From Haloferacaceae archaeon (GTDB lineage: Archaea > Halobacteriota > Halobacteria > Halobacteriales > Haloferacaceae), in assembly GCA_018609965.1 (NCBI GenBank), contig JAHENP010000335.1:1-5557 (forward strand): a stretch of 5,557 nt of DNA, in the 5' to 3' direction. Position 1 is the first letter of the stretch. Every line of letters begins with the position of its first letter. Under the pieces are notes generated by a model. It had not been told where the DNA came from. It worked only from the letters and a program-made list of their open reading frames with translations, and did no database searches. A program made the translations under genes and the position numbers. Below, one piece after another: positions 5,311 through 5,557 of the stretch.

Positions 5311-5557
5311 TCACGCGTCGTCGAACACACCGATGAGTGAACGCTGGTCGGCGAGCATCTCGGGGTCGAGATTGGTCACCAGATCGCGTTCCCCGCGGTC
5401 GAGTTCGCGGTGGACGCCGCCGTCCGGTCGCGCGACGAGCGAGCGCCCGCCGTACGACTGGGTGTCCGTCTCGGCGCCACCCTCGCCGGTTCGGCCGGCC
5501 GCGACGACCCAGCGAACGCCGTCGAGTGCACGCGCTCGACACAGCAGTCGCCAGTTC
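5311..5557 (-). CDS. Carbon-nitrogen hydrolase (nitrilase/amidase family), C-terminal part
   Basis: The minus-strand frame ending at TGA (5313-5311) is open to the window edge and gives 81 C-terminal residues; the start lies outside. The segment NWRLLCRARALDGVRWVVAA, followed by GRTGEG, matches the late part of the nitrilase superfamily fold, where a helix of the form RARAxEN leads into a strand VVxxxRxG. The later GGRSLVARPDG corresponds to the family's usual S-x-(I/V)-x-x-P-x-G segment, and DPEMLADQRS to the last helix. The family's catalytic Glu, Lys and Cys all lie upstream, beyond the window, so activity cannot be judged here. Members hydrolyse nitriles or amides in the cytoplasm; the substrate is unknown. 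The gene is convergent with the 5'-nucleotidase-like gene, 33 bases between stops, with no obvious terminator between them. Codon use is typical for the window. Confidence 0.82.
   Translation of the reverse strand, partial: NWRLLCRARALDGVRWVVAAGRTGEGGAETDTQSYGGRSLVARPDGGVHRELDRGERDLVTNLDPEMLADQRSLIGVFDDA

Noticed and set aside
5219..5542. Minus-strand open frame starting MSSACTRRR across the right end.
   Set aside because: It is an Arg-rich frame shadowing the carbon-nitrogen hydrolase frame on the same strand, which has clear family motifs and typical codon use.

Overview
The window looks like chromosomal DNA from a halophilic archaeon (class Halobacteria). The coding sequence is very GC-rich, with a strong preference for G or C at third codon positions. 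The predicted proteins are highly acidic, with many Asp, Glu, Ala, Thr and Val and few Lys. The only AT-rich patches lie in front of genes and look like archaeal TATA-type promoters without Shine-Dalgarno sites. The second gene ends in a PGF-CTERM signal, an archaeal surface-anchoring signal typical of haloarchaea.

Layout: positions 1-172 hold no gene I can support. A long plus-strand gene (best start GTG 224, end 2944) encodes a metallo-beta-lactamase/beta-CASP protein. Its N-terminal catalytic module is followed by about 350 residues of acidic, repetitive linker and then a small C-terminal region that looks like two tandem ribbon-helix-helix units. A 161-base intergenic region has overlapping hairpins just after the stop and a strongly AT-rich promoter further on. 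A second plus-strand gene (3106-5277) encodes a secreted, surface-anchored member of the 5'-nucleotidase (UshA-like) family. A convergent minus-strand gene (stop at 5311, running off the right edge) encodes the C-terminal end of a carbon-nitrogen hydrolase (nitrilase/amidase family).

The genes do not form an operon. Gene 2 has its own promoter and gene 3 is convergent with it, with only 33 bases between the stops. Gene 1 is probably a cytoplasmic hydrolase acting on nucleic acid, gene 2 acts outside the membrane, and gene 3 is a cytoplasmic amide or nitrile hydrolase. I see no evidence of a shared pathway and no sign of a mobile element, CRISPR array or RNA gene.

The most notable observations are these: the phosphatase half of the 5'-nucleotidase-like protein has lost essentially all its metal-binding motifs while the C-terminal nucleotide-binding half remains recognisable; the beta-CASP protein lacks the acidic motif A residue but keeps the other catalytic motifs; its linker is built from three separate tandem expansions with 21-, 30- and 63-base periods; and its C-terminus carries a probable tandem DNA-binding-like fold.
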